NCBI GenBank assembly: GCA_937894335.1
Contig: CALCRU010000046.1
Coordinates: forward strand, 14,591-78,590
Source of the DNA: an uncultured Treponema sp.
GTDB lineage: Bacteria > Spirochaetota > Spirochaetia > Treponematales > Treponemataceae
DNA length: 64,000 nt
Reading direction: 5' to 3'
Part shown: positions 34,426-44,914 of the stretch, piece after piece
How the letters are laid out: each line of letters opens with the position of its first letter
How positions within the stretch are numbered: the stretch's first letter is position 1
The notes under the pieces: model-generated
What the model was told of the DNA's origin: nothing
The model's database searches: none
The model's input: the letters and a program-made list of their open reading frames with translations, nothing else
Position numbers and translations under genes: made by a program

Positions 34426-36144
34426 ATGAAGAAAATTACAAAAGTTGCAGGCTGCGCAGTTCTCGCTCTCGCAGCAGCAGGTCTTATGTCATGCGGTGGC
34501 AACAAAAAGAATGCTTCAGCAGGCAATTATGTTGTAGACGCAAGCATTGTTCCAAAAGAGACGGTTACACTTCAGGTTTATGATCAGTTGGCAAACTTCT
34601 CTGGTGAACAGGTTGGTTGGTTCGGAAAAGTTTTGTTGGACAACTTCAATGTTAAAATCAACATTATCCCTGAATCAGGAAACACCTACACGACACGCAT
34701 GGAAAGCAAAAACCTTGGCGACATTGTTATTTGGGGCGACGACTCTGACGACTATGTAGCGGCTGCAGAAGGCGGACTCCTCTTTGACTGGGAAGACGAG
34801 GATTTGCTGGATACATACGGACCTTACATCAAGGCACACATGCATCAGGCTCTTGAAAAGAACCGCGGAATTACCAAAACAGGAAAAGTCTACGGATTCG
34901 GACACGGAGTTTCAACTTCTCAGACTGACCGCCAGGGCTTCTTCTATACATGGGACCTTCGCTATGATTTGTACGAAAAAATCGGCAAGCCAGAAATTAA
35001 AAACTATGACGATTTGTTCAACGCTCTTAAGGCAATGAAGGAAATCTGCCCAACAGACGATAAAGGAAATCCGACTTACGGTGTTTCTCTCTTCCCTGAC
35101 TGGGACGGCAACATGGTTATGTTCGTAAAATCTCTTGGAACCGCTTATGTTGGTTGGGATGAATTTAACTTTGGTTACTACGAACCCGCAACAGGTAAGT
35201 ATCATCCATGTCTTGAAGAAAACGGACCTTACCTTGAGGCTCTTAAATTCCTTAACCGCCTGTACCGCGCAGGACTCCTTGATCCCGACAGCCAGACTCA
35301 GAACTATGATGCAATGAGCGAAGACTATCAGAACGGAACTGCATTCTTCAACATCTTTAACTGGATGGGAAGCGGTGCATACAACACTGAAACACACATT
35401 TCTGCTGGAAAGGCAATGTACCCTGTAAAACCTACAGAAGCTGCACCTGGAGTTTATGGACAGTCTGTATTTGGCGGAAACCGCATTTGGTCTATTGGTG
35501 CTTCAACAGAGTATCCTGAACTCTGCATGGCAATCATCAACTGGCTTTCTACTCCAGAAGGATTCATGACATCCCTCTACGGACCTAAGGGAGTAACTTG
35601 GGATTACGATGCAAACGGAAAGACTTACTTTACTGAACTTGGTAAGAAGACAAACACAGATGTTAACACACCCATGCCTGCTCCTTACACAGGAACATTC
35701 AAGGACGGTTCTTTCCAGATGAACAACATTACTTGGGCAGAAGATGCAACCAACCCCGACTCAAACGGCGAAACATACAACGATGTTAACTGGGCAAGCG
35801 AGGCAACTCCCGCAAAGTCAGCAATTGAGCAGAGCTGGCGCGACTGGTCACAGAGCACTTCTGTAGAAGACTATCTTGGAAAGGGCAAGTATACACTCAT
35901 CCCTGGTTCAACATATTCAGCAAGTGGCATGAGCGATGAACTTTCTGCACAGTGGAATCAGGTTGCAAACACAATCAAGACCGGAACATGGCGCGCAATG
36001 TATGCAAAAGACGATGCAGAATTCAACCGCCTAGTTGCCGCAATGACTGCAGAAGCAAAGAGCTTCGGTTACGACAACTGCAATGCCTATGCAGAGAAGG
36101 AAGCAGCCCGCCGCAAGGCAGCAGAAGAAGCCGCAGCAAAATAA
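34426..36144 (+). CDS. Sugar ABC transporter substrate-binding lipoprotein (LplA-like)
   Basis: This 572-residue protein has the lipobox LMSC (Cys23) after an Ala-rich signal. The mature part is an SBP_bac_1 fold of the LplA type: QVGWFGKVLLDNFNVKINII, LFDWEDEDLLDTYGPYIKAHM (ends given) and the late WRAMYAKDDAEFNRLVAAM, which is shared among LplA proteins. The final residues EKEAARRKAAEEAAAK form an unusually charged Ala/Glu/Arg helix. It captures a carbohydrate in the periplasm for the two permeases upstream. A strong terminator follows. Confidence 0.93.
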   Translation: MKKITKVAGCAVLALAAAGLMSCGGNKKNASAGNYVVDASIVPKETVTLQVYDQLANFSGEQVGWFGKVLLDNFNVKINIIPESGNTYTTRMESKNLGDIVIWGDDSDDYVAAAEGGLLFDWEDEDLLDTYGPYIKAHMHQALEKNRGITKTGKVYGFGHGVSTSQTDRQGFFYTWDLRYDLYEKIGKPEIKNYDDLFNALKAMKEICPTDDKGNPTYGVSLFPDWDGNMVMFVKSLGTAYVGWDEFNFGYYEPATGKYHPCLEENGPYLEALKFLNRLYRAGLLDPDSQTQNYDAMSEDYQNGTAFFNIFNWMGSGAYNTETHISAGKAMYPVKPTEAAPGVYGQSVFGGNRIWSIGASTEYPELCMAIINWLSTPEGFMTSLYGPKGVTWDYDANGKTYFTELGKKTNTDVNTPMPAPYTGTFKDGSFQMNNITWAEDATNPDSNGETYNDVNWASEATPAKSAIEQSWRDWSQSTSVEDYLGKGKYTLIPGSTYSASGMSDELSAQWNQVANTIKTGTWRAMYAKDDAEFNRLVAAMTAEAKSFGYDNCNAYAEKEAARRKAAEEAAAK

Positions 36145-36174
36145 GCTGACCGCCTCTGACTTTTTTTAGGCACG

Positions 36175-36215
36175 ACCGCCTGCGGTAAGAAATTACTGTG
36201 GGCGGTTTTTGTTTT
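36175..36215 (+). terminator. Strong terminator after the sugar importer operon
   Basis: A 14-base-pair stem (ACCGCCTGCGGTAA with TTACTGTGGGCGGT, some G-U pairs) is closed by a GAAA tetraloop and followed by TTTTTGTTTT. It separates the binding-protein gene from the DUF624 gene. Confidence 0.88.
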
Positions 36216-36257
36216 GCGCCCGTGTACAAAAAATAAAAAAAGGTATACCATAACTTC

Positions 36258-36899
36258 ATGTCCATTTTTAGCACAGAAAGCAAATTATACAAGGCATTGG
36301 TTCTGCTTACAAACATTGCTACGGTAAATTTCTGCTGGCTTATATGCAGCATTCCGCTGGTAACTGTTGGCGCTTCTACTGTTGCCGCCTATACGGTGAT
36401 TTTTAAAATTCTTGACGGAACGGAAGGCTATGTTTTTAAGGATTTTTTTAAGGCCTTTGCACAGAACTGGAAGCAGGGTACTGTCCTTTGGCTAATAACA
36501 GCCCTTGCCGTCTATGCACTTTATCTTGACATTCAGATTCTTTCCGCTACGGAAGACCCTTCCATTGCTTTGATTGTAGTAAGCATACTTTCTTTTGTAG
36601 CAATTTTCTTTGCCCTGCTTTATGCTTTTCCCCTTAGTGCAAAATATGAAAACAAATTCTACATGCACATAAAAAATTCCTTTCTGCTTTCGTTTCAGTA
36701 TTTTGGACGAACCCTTCTTCTGCTGATTGTACTTGCTGTAGAAGTTGCCATCGGACTCTGGAACTGGGTAACACTTATTGTGGTGGTCATTGTGGGGCCG
36801 GCGATTTTCATGTTTACTGTTGCTGGTACTGCAAAAAAAATCTTTCAGGAAAACGCAAAGCACAACGCTGAACGGGGCATAGAAGAGTCCGACTCCTAG
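36258..36899 (+). CDS. DUF624 (YesL-like) membrane protein
   Basis: This 213-residue protein has about five membrane helices. The opening LVLLTNIATVNFCWLICSIPLVTVGAST (ends given) is the signature of the YesL/DUF624 family, which is regularly encoded with Lpl-type sugar importers. Its role is unknown, perhaps assembly or regulation of the transporter. It lies behind a terminator and has its own candidate promoter (TATACC 8 bases before the ATG, no Shine-Dalgarno). Its stop codon overlaps the convergent pbpC stop. Confidence 0.88.
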   Translation: MSIFSTESKLYKALVLLTNIATVNFCWLICSIPLVTVGASTVAAYTVIFKILDGTEGYVFKDFFKAFAQNWKQGTVLWLITALAVYALYLDIQILSATEDPSIALIVVSILSFVAIFFALLYAFPLSAKYENKFYMHIKNSFLLSFQYFGRTLLLLIVLAVEVAIGLWNWVTLIVVVIVGPAIFMFTVAGTAKKIFQENAKHNAERGIEESDS

Positions 36900-39049
36900 C
36901 GTACCGTGTAGGAAATGCTTGCTTCTTCTCCTGCACATCTTACAGTAAGTGTGTGTGTTCCTCGGGTAAGGGGAACATTCCAAGAAAACAGGTCTGTTGC
37001 GGTAGAAACAAATTTTCCGTCTGCAAAAAGTGTGGCTTCTGAAGAGTGACCACCTGTAACTTCAACGCGAAGAACTTGCGCACTCTGAGGAATACTTGCA
37101 TCATAAATAAACTGGGCCTTGTTCCGCGGATACAGAAAATTCAGTTCGCTACCATCGGGCAGACTTTCTCCTGCAAAGTTTCCTGAAGAAGCCCAATGCT
37201 GATATTCCGAAGGATACCTTATAACAATTTTTCCGTCGCGCCTTTCATGCCAGGTGCATGTTTGAAGTCCCTGTATTTTACTCTGACTAATGTATTCCCT
37301 TGTTATGGAAGGACAGTTGTCTCCAGCCTTCATACCAGAAAGTGTACAGATGTTCTGTTCCACATAGGAGTCGGGCTTTGCAAATTCCTTAGCACCATAA
37401 GTCTTTGTAAGTTCATCAAGAATTGAACGGACTACGGTTGCCGGAATGCTACTGCCAGTTTGCCCCACAACAGTTGCGCCTTCAAAGTTTCCCATCCAGA
37501 CTCCTGCTGTAATGGAAGAAGTTGCACCTAATGCAATTATATTCTGATACTGATTTGATGTTCCTGTCTTGAACATGCTGGGATAAGTGGTGTCAAAAAC
37601 TTTTGCGTAACCAAATCCCAGTGAGCGTGCATTTTTGTCGCTTAGCATGTCGCATAAGACTCGTGCCGTATCATGGTCAAACACTTTGCGGCCTTCTTGT
37701 TTTTTAGAAGGGACAACTTTTAGTTCCGTGGGAACAAAACCATCTCTGGGAAAAACAGAAAATGCTGTTACCATTTCCTTAAGTGTTACTTCGCTACTTC
37801 CCAGTGCAATGGAAAGACCTGTTGAATCCCTTGTGCCGTCCAAAGAATAAAATCCCAGTTTGCTAAGGGTCTTCATGTATTCGTCAACGCTTACGCTGTA
37901 AAGAACATACACCGCTGGAATGTTCAGGCTAGAGGCAAGGGCAATCCGTATTCTTACTGGACCGTTGTACCTGTTGTTAAAGTTGAGTGGAACATAAACT
38001 TGTTCACCGCCAAAGTCAAGAGGAATGTCAGGTAGAACTGTTGAAGGCGAAAATCCTCGCTCAAGAGAAAGGGCATACAGAAAGGGCTTCATGGAACTGC
38101 CTGGCTGGTTTGCAACAAGAACTCCGTCAATTTCTCCGCCGTGAGTCTTATCATCAAAACTTGCGTTTCCGCACCAAATTAAAACTTCGCCTGTTGCATT
38201 GTCTATGACCAAAGCAGCACCGTTATGGATTCGCGCATCTTGGTATTCTGTAATTTTTTGCTGCAGGATATGCTCGGTCATTTCGTTCCATTGGGCGTTT
38301 ATGGAAAGTGTAAGTTCGTTGGGAATGATTCTGTTTTCTTTTGCGTAAGAGTCAATTACATATTGGATGAAGTGAGGACAGCGTGTGGCATAGTCGTACT
38401 GCTTGTCTGGTGCGTTGTCGCTTGGTCTTCTGGGAATGCGTGAAAGAATTTCTATCTGTTCTTGAGTAAGTCTGTCGGGTGTTACGCAAAAAAAACTTCT
38501 GCTTGCACTGCCCACTCCTTCTATTTGTTTTCCGAAGGGAACGCAATTAAGGTAAAGTTCTAGAATCTGTTTTTTGGTAAGTTTGATTTCAAGATAGAAG
38601 GAATAAAAAACTTCTTTTATTTTTACTCCGGCATTTACCTTTCCATTTTTACGGGGATAGATGATTCGAGCAAGCTGCATGGTGATTGTTGAAGCACCGC
38701 TTACAATGCGACCTGCCTCTTTGTTTTGTGAAGCCGCCCTAAAGATTGCACTTGGATCAACGCCTAAGTGATGGTAGAAATTTTTATCTTCTTCCCTAAT
38801 GAATGTGTCTATTAAGTTTTGGGGAAGGGAGTCTAAACTGTACCACTCTCGGCGAAGACCGTCTTCAAGTGCAAGCACGCTCAGCAGCTCTCCGTTTCTG
38901 TCGTAGAAGCGAGTGCTGTTTTGTCGTGTCATGAATCTGTTTAGCGTAGGGTTGGGCAGAAACTTAAGGAGCAGATATGCTACCAAAAGGACTGCCGCCG
39001 CTACAGCTAAAACAATAGTCCGTCGCTTAAATCGCCTTACGGATTTCAT
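36896..39049 (-). CDS. pbpC: Penicillin-binding protein 1C
   Basis: This 717-residue class A enzyme has a basic N-terminus and one membrane helix (11-31). The glycosyltransferase domain has catalytic Glu87 in REEDKNFYHHLGVDP and GASTITMQLAR near 118. The transpeptidase domain has active Ser318 in SSMK (Lys321) and KTGTSNQYQN near 495. The C-terminal BiPBP-type domain (YPRNKAQFIYD, FSWNVPLTRGTHTL) is specific to PBP1C. It polymerises and cross-links peptidoglycan in the periplasm. The start codon overlaps the stop of the A2M gene by four bases (ATGA), the widespread yfhM-pbpC pairing in which wall repair accompanies protease trapping. Confidence 0.96.
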   Translation of the reverse strand: MKSVRRFKRRTIVLAVAAAVLLVAYLLLKFLPNPTLNRFMTRQNSTRFYDRNGELLSVLALEDGLRREWYSLDSLPQNLIDTFIREEDKNFYHHLGVDPSAIFRAASQNKEAGRIVSGASTITMQLARIIYPRKNGKVNAGVKIKEVFYSFYLEIKLTKKQILELYLNCVPFGKQIEGVGSASRSFFCVTPDRLTQEQIEILSRIPRRPSDNAPDKQYDYATRCPHFIQYVIDSYAKENRIIPNELTLSINAQWNEMTEHILQQKITEYQDARIHNGAALVIDNATGEVLIWCGNASFDDKTHGGEIDGVLVANQPGSSMKPFLYALSLERGFSPSTVLPDIPLDFGGEQVYVPLNFNNRYNGPVRIRIALASSLNIPAVYVLYSVSVDEYMKTLSKLGFYSLDGTRDSTGLSIALGSSEVTLKEMVTAFSVFPRDGFVPTELKVVPSKKQEGRKVFDHDTARVLCDMLSDKNARSLGFGYAKVFDTTYPSMFKTGTSNQYQNIIALGATSSITAGVWMGNFEGATVVGQTGSSIPATVVRSILDELTKTYGAKEFAKPDSYVEQNICTLSGMKAGDNCPSITREYISQSKIQGLQTCTWHERRDGKIVIRYPSEYQHWASSGNFAGESLPDGSELNFLYPRNKAQFIYDASIPQSAQVLRVEVTGGHSSEATLFADGKFVSTATDLFSWNVPLTRGTHTLTVRCAGEEASISYTVR

Positions 39050-42000
39050 TCAATAGTCCATACCTTGCCGTTGGAGCGACCAAAGATTTCACTCTGGTAC
39101 ATGCATTCCGCTGTGCTAGAAGGTGTGTTGTATGTTCCCTTGCGTGTCGCACGGAAGAGGAATTCAACCTGCTGGTTTCCTGCTGGGAAGTAGTTCCAGA
39201 AGTACTGAACTTCGCTGTCGTAAATGGCCTGGTTTGAAAGTCCCCAGTTGTAGTTTCTGTACCAGCTTTCCCAGTCGTCTTCATCCTCGTCAGTTTCTGC
39301 AGGAGGCAAGCTTCCCGTGGTTACGAATGCAGCGTTAAGTACTTCGCATCCTGCAGGAATTGTGGCACGAACAGCAACAAATTCCCTTAGGCGTGTAGAA
39401 GAAACATAAACCTTCTGACGGTAAATGTTTCCTGCCACAAGTTTGTCGCCTGTAACAACTTCGCCAGTCTTTACATCAATTATTTCTGTAAAGATACAAA
39501 TGCCTTCATCCCGTGCAGTCTGTTCTGCAGGAGGAATTGCATACTTCATTGAAACAGTGTAGAAGAGCTTTCCGTCACCCTTTGCATTGAATGTAAGAGG
39601 AAGTTCTGTTCCGCGCTTCTGTTCTTTTACAGGCGATTCATTAAAGTCAACGGTTTTTTCGACCGGGTCAGCCGCAACGCCTTTGAATGTGCCAGACACG
39701 AAATCCTTTTTGTTAAGAAGGGCTTCGGCCGTAAAGTTGGTGTTTTCAAGGCCTTCCTGCTTGATGTAGGAATTGATTGCAATAAGAACTCTTGCAGTCT
39801 GGGCTGTGCTTGTCCAGTAACCGTGAGACATCTTTTGAATTTCGAGCAGCTCGTAAACCAAATGCTGGTTGATGTCAGACTCTGGCTCAAGTTCAGAGAA
39901 GAACTGAAGCAGAAGGGCATAGTCTTCAGACTTACCGTTAAGGAATGACCAGTAAGAATTTATGCTGTCCGTAAGGTCTATTCCCCGTGTGGAATACTTT
40001 GTGTACCTTCGGATTTTCTTTCCTACTTCCTGAGCTTTTGACTTGTTTCCGCACTTAAGGTAGGCAAGTCCGCAGTATGCAAGAGCATTCAGGTTTTCAG
40101 AAGATTCTGCAATTTCTGCAAGTTTTGAATTAAAGTCATCCTTGCCATCAGAAAGACATTCCGCAATGTAAATTGCTTGGGCTGTGTTGTACCAGTATGC
40201 ACCGTCTTTTCCGCTTCCTGTTGCCAGATTCTTTATGTATCTGTGCAGGGCGTCAACATCAATGCCTTTTGTGCTTATTCCGTTTTTCTGTGCAAGGGCT
40301 ACAATTTCTCCAATGCGCATGGAAACATAATTGTTGCTTTCACGACCACTGGGCCAGTAGGGGAATCCCCCGTCGGATTTCTGAACCTTTTTCCATGAAG
40401 CAATTTCTTTTTCTGCAACCCGTTTGGGATTCTTTACTTCGGAATTAAGACCGAACACCTTGATGTATTCTCCAAATGCAACAAGAGGAAGCACTGCCGC
40501 AGATCTTTGCTCCATGCATCCGTAGGGATAGTGGAATACATAGGTTACGGCTTCGGTAAGAGTGCCAAGACGAGTTGGGTCAAGCTGAACATAAAGGCTT
40601 CCTAGTCCGTCTTCTGTATTTGCAGGAATAACAATCTGTTCGGAGGTAGAAGAGCCTTCCTTTGTTACGCCAAGTTCGCCTACGGTGGTTACCGTTTCGA
40701 AAATGTAGGGCTTTTCTATTTCCAGAGGAAGCAAAATGCGTTCGTTTACAAGGCTACTCTTTACAACATATTCAACAGTAATCCATCCTTGGGAAACTGC
40801 TTCTACACTAAACATGAGTGACTGGGTGCTTGACGAGGGAACAGAAATTGTCTTTGTGTTCTGACCGTTTACAAGGGCGTGTCCAGGAAGTTTCTGAACA
40901 TCATCTTCGTCCTGTGCAAGGCCAGTTTTTTCTATGCCGTCGTATACATTTACGGTTACGCTTACATTCTGTGCAGAGGCGTCAAGGTTTGAAATTGTTA
41001 CGCCAACTTCGCCCTTGTCGTTTACACGGAGTTTTCTCGGAAGAACCTGACGGACAGAAATTGGTTCAGCAACATCCATCTGTGTTTCGGTAATGCCGAA
41101 TGTGTCGTTGTTTACGCCAACAGCAGTTACCCGGTAAGCGGTAAGGGTGTCTGGCAGTGTGAACGAGTAGGTTGCTTTTCCGTTAGAATCAGTTACGATG
41201 CTTGGAACAAACACAGCAGTTGGTTCAAAGTTTTTGCGTTCGTTAAGTTTTGCATCACCTTCATCAGCGTCGCCGCCTACAAGATTTTTAATTTCGTAGG
41301 TAACTGGATCCATGAGCAGTGAACGAGAATCTCCTCCGCGCACACAGTCTGGGAAGAGGTAGCGCGAATAGAAATGCTCTATTGGATTTGCAACATGGTA
41401 GTTAATCAAATCGATAACGCCACGGTCAACAGCCATAAGAGTAATTTCTGCATTGGAAACAGGCTTTCCGTTTTTAGAAGCATAAATGGTTATGGTTGCC
41501 TTTTCGCCCGGACGGTAAGAAGGCTTGTCTTGTTCAACCTTTATGTCAAAGCTCTTGAATGCAGGATCAACACAGAGGGCTGCAAGTCCAAAGTAACCTT
41601 TTGGTTTTGCAACATCAGGAGTGTCGTAGTCGTTGTGGGGATTTTCTGTTCTTACTGAGTAAGAAGAAAGTGTTACATACATTACGGGAACATAGCTTTC
41701 TTCTATCTTTACATCAAGAACGGTTGTGGGAACATCAATGTCGATAACGCGTTCAGAAACAATTCCTTCACGCTCAATGGTCATAAGGTACTTGCCCTTT
41801 TCAAGAGGACTCTGCATAAGGATGTGGGCAGTGTCGCCTACGGCATAAAGTTCTCTGTCAGGAGTCATTGTAATTTCTTCAGCATTGTCGCGGTTAAACC
41901 AGTACCAGTCGCTGCTTGTAACATAGAAGCTTCGTTCGGTAATGATTTCGTTTTCCCTTGCATCCTGTGTTGAAACGCGCAGAATGTACTGGCCGCCCTT

Positions 42001-44868
42001 TGGAGGAACAACTGTAAATGATGAAGGTGTTGCGGTTCCGGAAAGATCCAGTGTCTTTTCGTCTTCCGTAATCATTTCCCTTTCGTACCTTGTGTTAATC
42101 TGTCCGTTCCAGCTTACCTGCTGAATCTGCTTCCATTCGTAACGCAAAAGTTCAACCTTGAGTTTTTTCTTTGCACCAGTAGGCAGGTCTTTTGCAAGAG
42201 GAGCGGTTTCATCAGGAGTAAGGCAGACATAGTCAAATGTAATGGTGTCGCCTTTTTTTGCAAAGCCGTTTACATTTTTTGGACTGCTTAATCCTATGTA
42301 GAATTTTGACGGATGTACTGTCGCCTTTGTTGAAGTGCTTATGGCCTGATTTCCGCTGTCGGTAACGGTTGCTTCAAAGCGGTAGGAGTAGGCCATGCCC
42401 TTAAGTTTTTCGCCTCCAGTCTGCTGCTGTTCGGTTGCAGAACCTTCGCCGTTCAGATATCCGTCGGCATAGTTGATGGAAGTTCTTCCGTCGTAACCCT
42501 GCTTTGGTCCGAAGGTATAGTTTGAATAAGTGTTGCCCTTTGCATAGAATCCCACAGGTTCCCTTGTCCAGTAACCTGAGTAGTGGGCGTTACCCATGCT
42601 TCCGCCGCCAAGATACTGTGCCTTGACTTCTGCATTTAAAGTGTCGCCTGAATAATATGTAATGTCGGCAAATGAAGCGTTTGCCTCAAACCTAAGCCTT
42701 TCAAAGAACTGAACCTGTATGTTGCATGTTTCTCTGTCGTAACGGTCAGCTCCTGCGCGGTAGTATTCAATGGAATATGTACCTGGTTCCAAATCTTCGG
42801 GCAGTTTGAATGTGCCCCAGAATCCTCCGTTTACACTTGTTGTGCCGGTAAGGGTTGCGTATGTTTCGCCATACCAGGAACCGTTAGTAAGTTTGACTGT
42901 ATAGGAACTGTTTGCGTAAGATGAATAGTTTCCCGTCTTAAGGGTTTTGTCTATTCCTCGGAATGTTACAGTCTCTCCAGGTTTGTACAGGCCTCTGTCT
43001 GTAAAGATAAAGGTTACCTGCTTTTGTTCTTCTGCATTTCCTGGCGAATCAGTGCTTATTACTGCCGTGCGCCACATGTCGTAAATGTCAGGCTGGAAAA
43101 GTGCACGGTCATCTTTTGTTTTTGCTTCCACATACAAATAACCGTTGGTGCGGTCTGACAGCATGTTCTTTGGAACAGAAATAACGGCAAATCCGTTTGC
43201 GTCAGTTTTTGCCTTGCAGGCTGGAGTACCTTCTGTTGCTTCAAAGACTCCCCGATAGGTTGAGCTGTTAATCATATAGGCATTTACTTCTGCATTTGCA
43301 ACAGGCTTTCCGCTTGAAAGGCTTGTAACAAGAACAAGAATCTTATTGTAGCCGTAGCGAACTGTCATGCCCAAGTCCGTTACCTGAATGTACTGGGTGT
43401 TTTCTGAGGTTGAGCTTCTTGTTTCAACTTCTTCGGTGTACCAGTTTGTGTAACGGTATTCGTATTTCATATTTGCATTGAATGCTACAGTACCGCGGTA
43501 ACCAGAAGAAGTTTTTTGCAGTGCTGGAGTTAAATCAACGGCTTCTATAATGCGCTTGTTCTGGGGAATGTTTTCTGGATTAAGTTCCACCTTAATGGCT
43601 TCGCCTTCATAGGAAAGGGTGCCGTTTGCCAGTGCTATGGGAACAAGACTGTAGGCTGAGCCGCTCTTTATATTCTGATGCTCAAAGACAAGTTTTGGGG
43701 CAAACTGAGATTCAAGCATTTTAAATCCGTAGTCTTTATATGACGCATAACTTCTTGCCTGGGGAACTGTAACGCTATGTTCGTCCCCTGTGCCAAGTTT
43801 TCTTCCGTAAATATCGTGGGCTTCTCCAGAAAGTTTTATCTTGTACTCCGAACCAAATGTAACTGGCAGACTGTGCACGATGATGTTTGTACCGTTTACA
43901 TAAATGTTGTCCGCTGTAACAGGCATTGCGGGAGTTGTAGAAATCCACTTTGCAACTTCTGCCTCGCTGCCCTGCTTAATCTGATGGCTCATTATAAAGG
44001 CGACAGGGTTTGCGTACTTGCTGTCAAGATAAAGATATTCAGTGCGGAATCGTTCTACAGAAAATGGCCTTAGCGTCATGAAGGACCGAGTTTGTTCTTC
44101 ACTTGTAGGGTAGCAATCCTTGTCTGCAGAAGAACCCTTGGGAAGAGTAATGTATAAAGTTGTATATTCCGGCGGAGTTTCCTTTAGCTTAAGTCGCACA
44201 CAGTTTTCGCTTTCCTGGGTTGCGGTGAATGTGAATGCCTCTAGAGTACCAGATTTCTCTACCGTAAGTTCCTTTGCAACAAAAGAAGCGTTAACTGGCG
44301 AGTTAAAGAATACGGCAATGTCACGGGCAAGTTCAACGGGAACATCTTCGCTGTCTACATAGTTTCCTTTCTTTACTTCTTCGTAACCTGGAACTACGGA
44401 TGTTATTGTAAGTTCTTCGGAGTGGAATTTGTATTCTGTCTGACCAGATATTTTTGTTCCATCGGTGGAAGTAAGTTTTGGATTTATCTTTATGGTATAT
44501 TCTTTTTGGGGAATTACGCTTTCTGAGGACTCAAAACTTAAAAGGCTTGTTCCGTACCATCTGAACACACCTGCAATGGGCGGCTCAATGGTAAATACAT
44601 CAGACTTGTCTGAGGGTTCGCCCAGTTTTTGAAGAGCCACAACAGGTTTTGAAAACTGAACCTGAATTGAGGGGAACTTAACTGATGCAGGAAGTTCATC
44701 CTCAGGTGTAAACGAAATTACGGTAAACTCCGTGTTTTCATCGCTGTAGGAAGATGCTGACTGTGCCGCTGTTCCGGCAGACTTTTTCTTGCATCCAACA
44801 AACAAAATGCCCATACATGCAATAAGTGCAATTAAAAATAGGGCGGCCTTAGAAAATAATTTACGCAT
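39046..44868 (-). CDS. Bacterial alpha-2-macroglobulin lipoprotein (paralogue 2, with pbpC)
   Basis: This 1940-residue lipoprotein has the lipobox LFVGC. The thioester motif is CMEQ with Cys1451 in YPYGCMEQRSAAV. Many blocks align by eye with the first A2M at 496-6423, for example IQVQFSKPVVALQKLGEPS near the start and the final YQSEIFGRSNGKVWTIE. The bait segment between the VTYEI strand and FEPTAVFVPS (residues about 1190-1215) is short and rich in Gly, Asp and Glu, very different from paralogue 1. It is expected to trap invading proteases in the periplasm. It is translated together with pbpC. Confidence 0.95.
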   Translation of the reverse strand: MRKLFSKAALFLIALIACMGILFVGCKKKSAGTAAQSASSYSDENTEFTVISFTPEDELPASVKFPSIQVQFSKPVVALQKLGEPSDKSDVFTIEPPIAGVFRWYGTSLLSFESSESVIPQKEYTIKINPKLTSTDGTKISGQTEYKFHSEELTITSVVPGYEEVKKGNYVDSEDVPVELARDIAVFFNSPVNASFVAKELTVEKSGTLEAFTFTATQESENCVRLKLKETPPEYTTLYITLPKGSSADKDCYPTSEEQTRSFMTLRPFSVERFRTEYLYLDSKYANPVAFIMSHQIKQGSEAEVAKWISTTPAMPVTADNIYVNGTNIIVHSLPVTFGSEYKIKLSGEAHDIYGRKLGTGDEHSVTVPQARSYASYKDYGFKMLESQFAPKLVFEHQNIKSGSAYSLVPIALANGTLSYEGEAIKVELNPENIPQNKRIIEAVDLTPALQKTSSGYRGTVAFNANMKYEYRYTNWYTEEVETRSSTSENTQYIQVTDLGMTVRYGYNKILVLVTSLSSGKPVANAEVNAYMINSSTYRGVFEATEGTPACKAKTDANGFAVISVPKNMLSDRTNGYLYVEAKTKDDRALFQPDIYDMWRTAVISTDSPGNAEEQKQVTFIFTDRGLYKPGETVTFRGIDKTLKTGNYSSYANSSYTVKLTNGSWYGETYATLTGTTSVNGGFWGTFKLPEDLEPGTYSIEYYRAGADRYDRETCNIQVQFFERLRFEANASFADITYYSGDTLNAEVKAQYLGGGSMGNAHYSGYWTREPVGFYAKGNTYSNYTFGPKQGYDGRTSINYADGYLNGEGSATEQQQTGGEKLKGMAYSYRFEATVTDSGNQAISTSTKATVHPSKFYIGLSSPKNVNGFAKKGDTITFDYVCLTPDETAPLAKDLPTGAKKKLKVELLRYEWKQIQQVSWNGQINTRYEREMITEDEKTLDLSGTATPSSFTVVPPKGGQYILRVSTQDARENEIITERSFYVTSSDWYWFNRDNAEEITMTPDRELYAVGDTAHILMQSPLEKGKYLMTIEREGIVSERVIDIDVPTTVLDVKIEESYVPVMYVTLSSYSVRTENPHNDYDTPDVAKPKGYFGLAALCVDPAFKSFDIKVEQDKPSYRPGEKATITIYASKNGKPVSNAEITLMAVDRGVIDLINYHVANPIEHFYSRYLFPDCVRGGDSRSLLMDPVTYEIKNLVGGDADEGDAKLNERKNFEPTAVFVPSIVTDSNGKATYSFTLPDTLTAYRVTAVGVNNDTFGITETQMDVAEPISVRQVLPRKLRVNDKGEVGVTISNLDASAQNVSVTVNVYDGIEKTGLAQDEDDVQKLPGHALVNGQNTKTISVPSSSTQSLMFSVEAVSQGWITVEYVVKSSLVNERILLPLEIEKPYIFETVTTVGELGVTKEGSSTSEQIVIPANTEDGLGSLYVQLDPTRLGTLTEAVTYVFHYPYGCMEQRSAAVLPLVAFGEYIKVFGLNSEVKNPKRVAEKEIASWKKVQKSDGGFPYWPSGRESNNYVSMRIGEIVALAQKNGISTKGIDVDALHRYIKNLATGSGKDGAYWYNTAQAIYIAECLSDGKDDFNSKLAEIAESSENLNALAYCGLAYLKCGNKSKAQEVGKKIRRYTKYSTRGIDLTDSINSYWSFLNGKSEDYALLLQFFSELEPESDINQHLVYELLEIQKMSHGYWTSTAQTARVLIAINSYIKQEGLENTNFTAEALLNKKDFVSGTFKGVAADPVEKTVDFNESPVKEQKRGTELPLTFNAKGDGKLFYTVSMKYAIPPAEQTARDEGICIFTEIIDVKTGEVVTGDKLVAGNIYRQKVYVSSTRLREFVAVRATIPAGCEVLNAAFVTTGSLPPAETDEDEDDWESWYRNYNWGLSNQAIYDSEVQYFWNYFPAGNQQVEFLFRATRKGTYNTPSSTAECMYQSEIFGRSNGKVWTIE

Positions 44869-44901
44869 GCTTTAAGCATAGCACTTTACCTTGTTTTTTG
44901 C

Positions 44902-44907
44902 TATAGT
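44902..44907 (+). promoter_or_regulatory. Candidate -10 box of the 44915 gene
   Basis: TATAGT ends seven bases before ATG 44915 with no Shine-Dalgarno sequence between. The -35 region is weak. Confidence 0.35.
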
Positions 44908-44914
44908 TTTCGCT

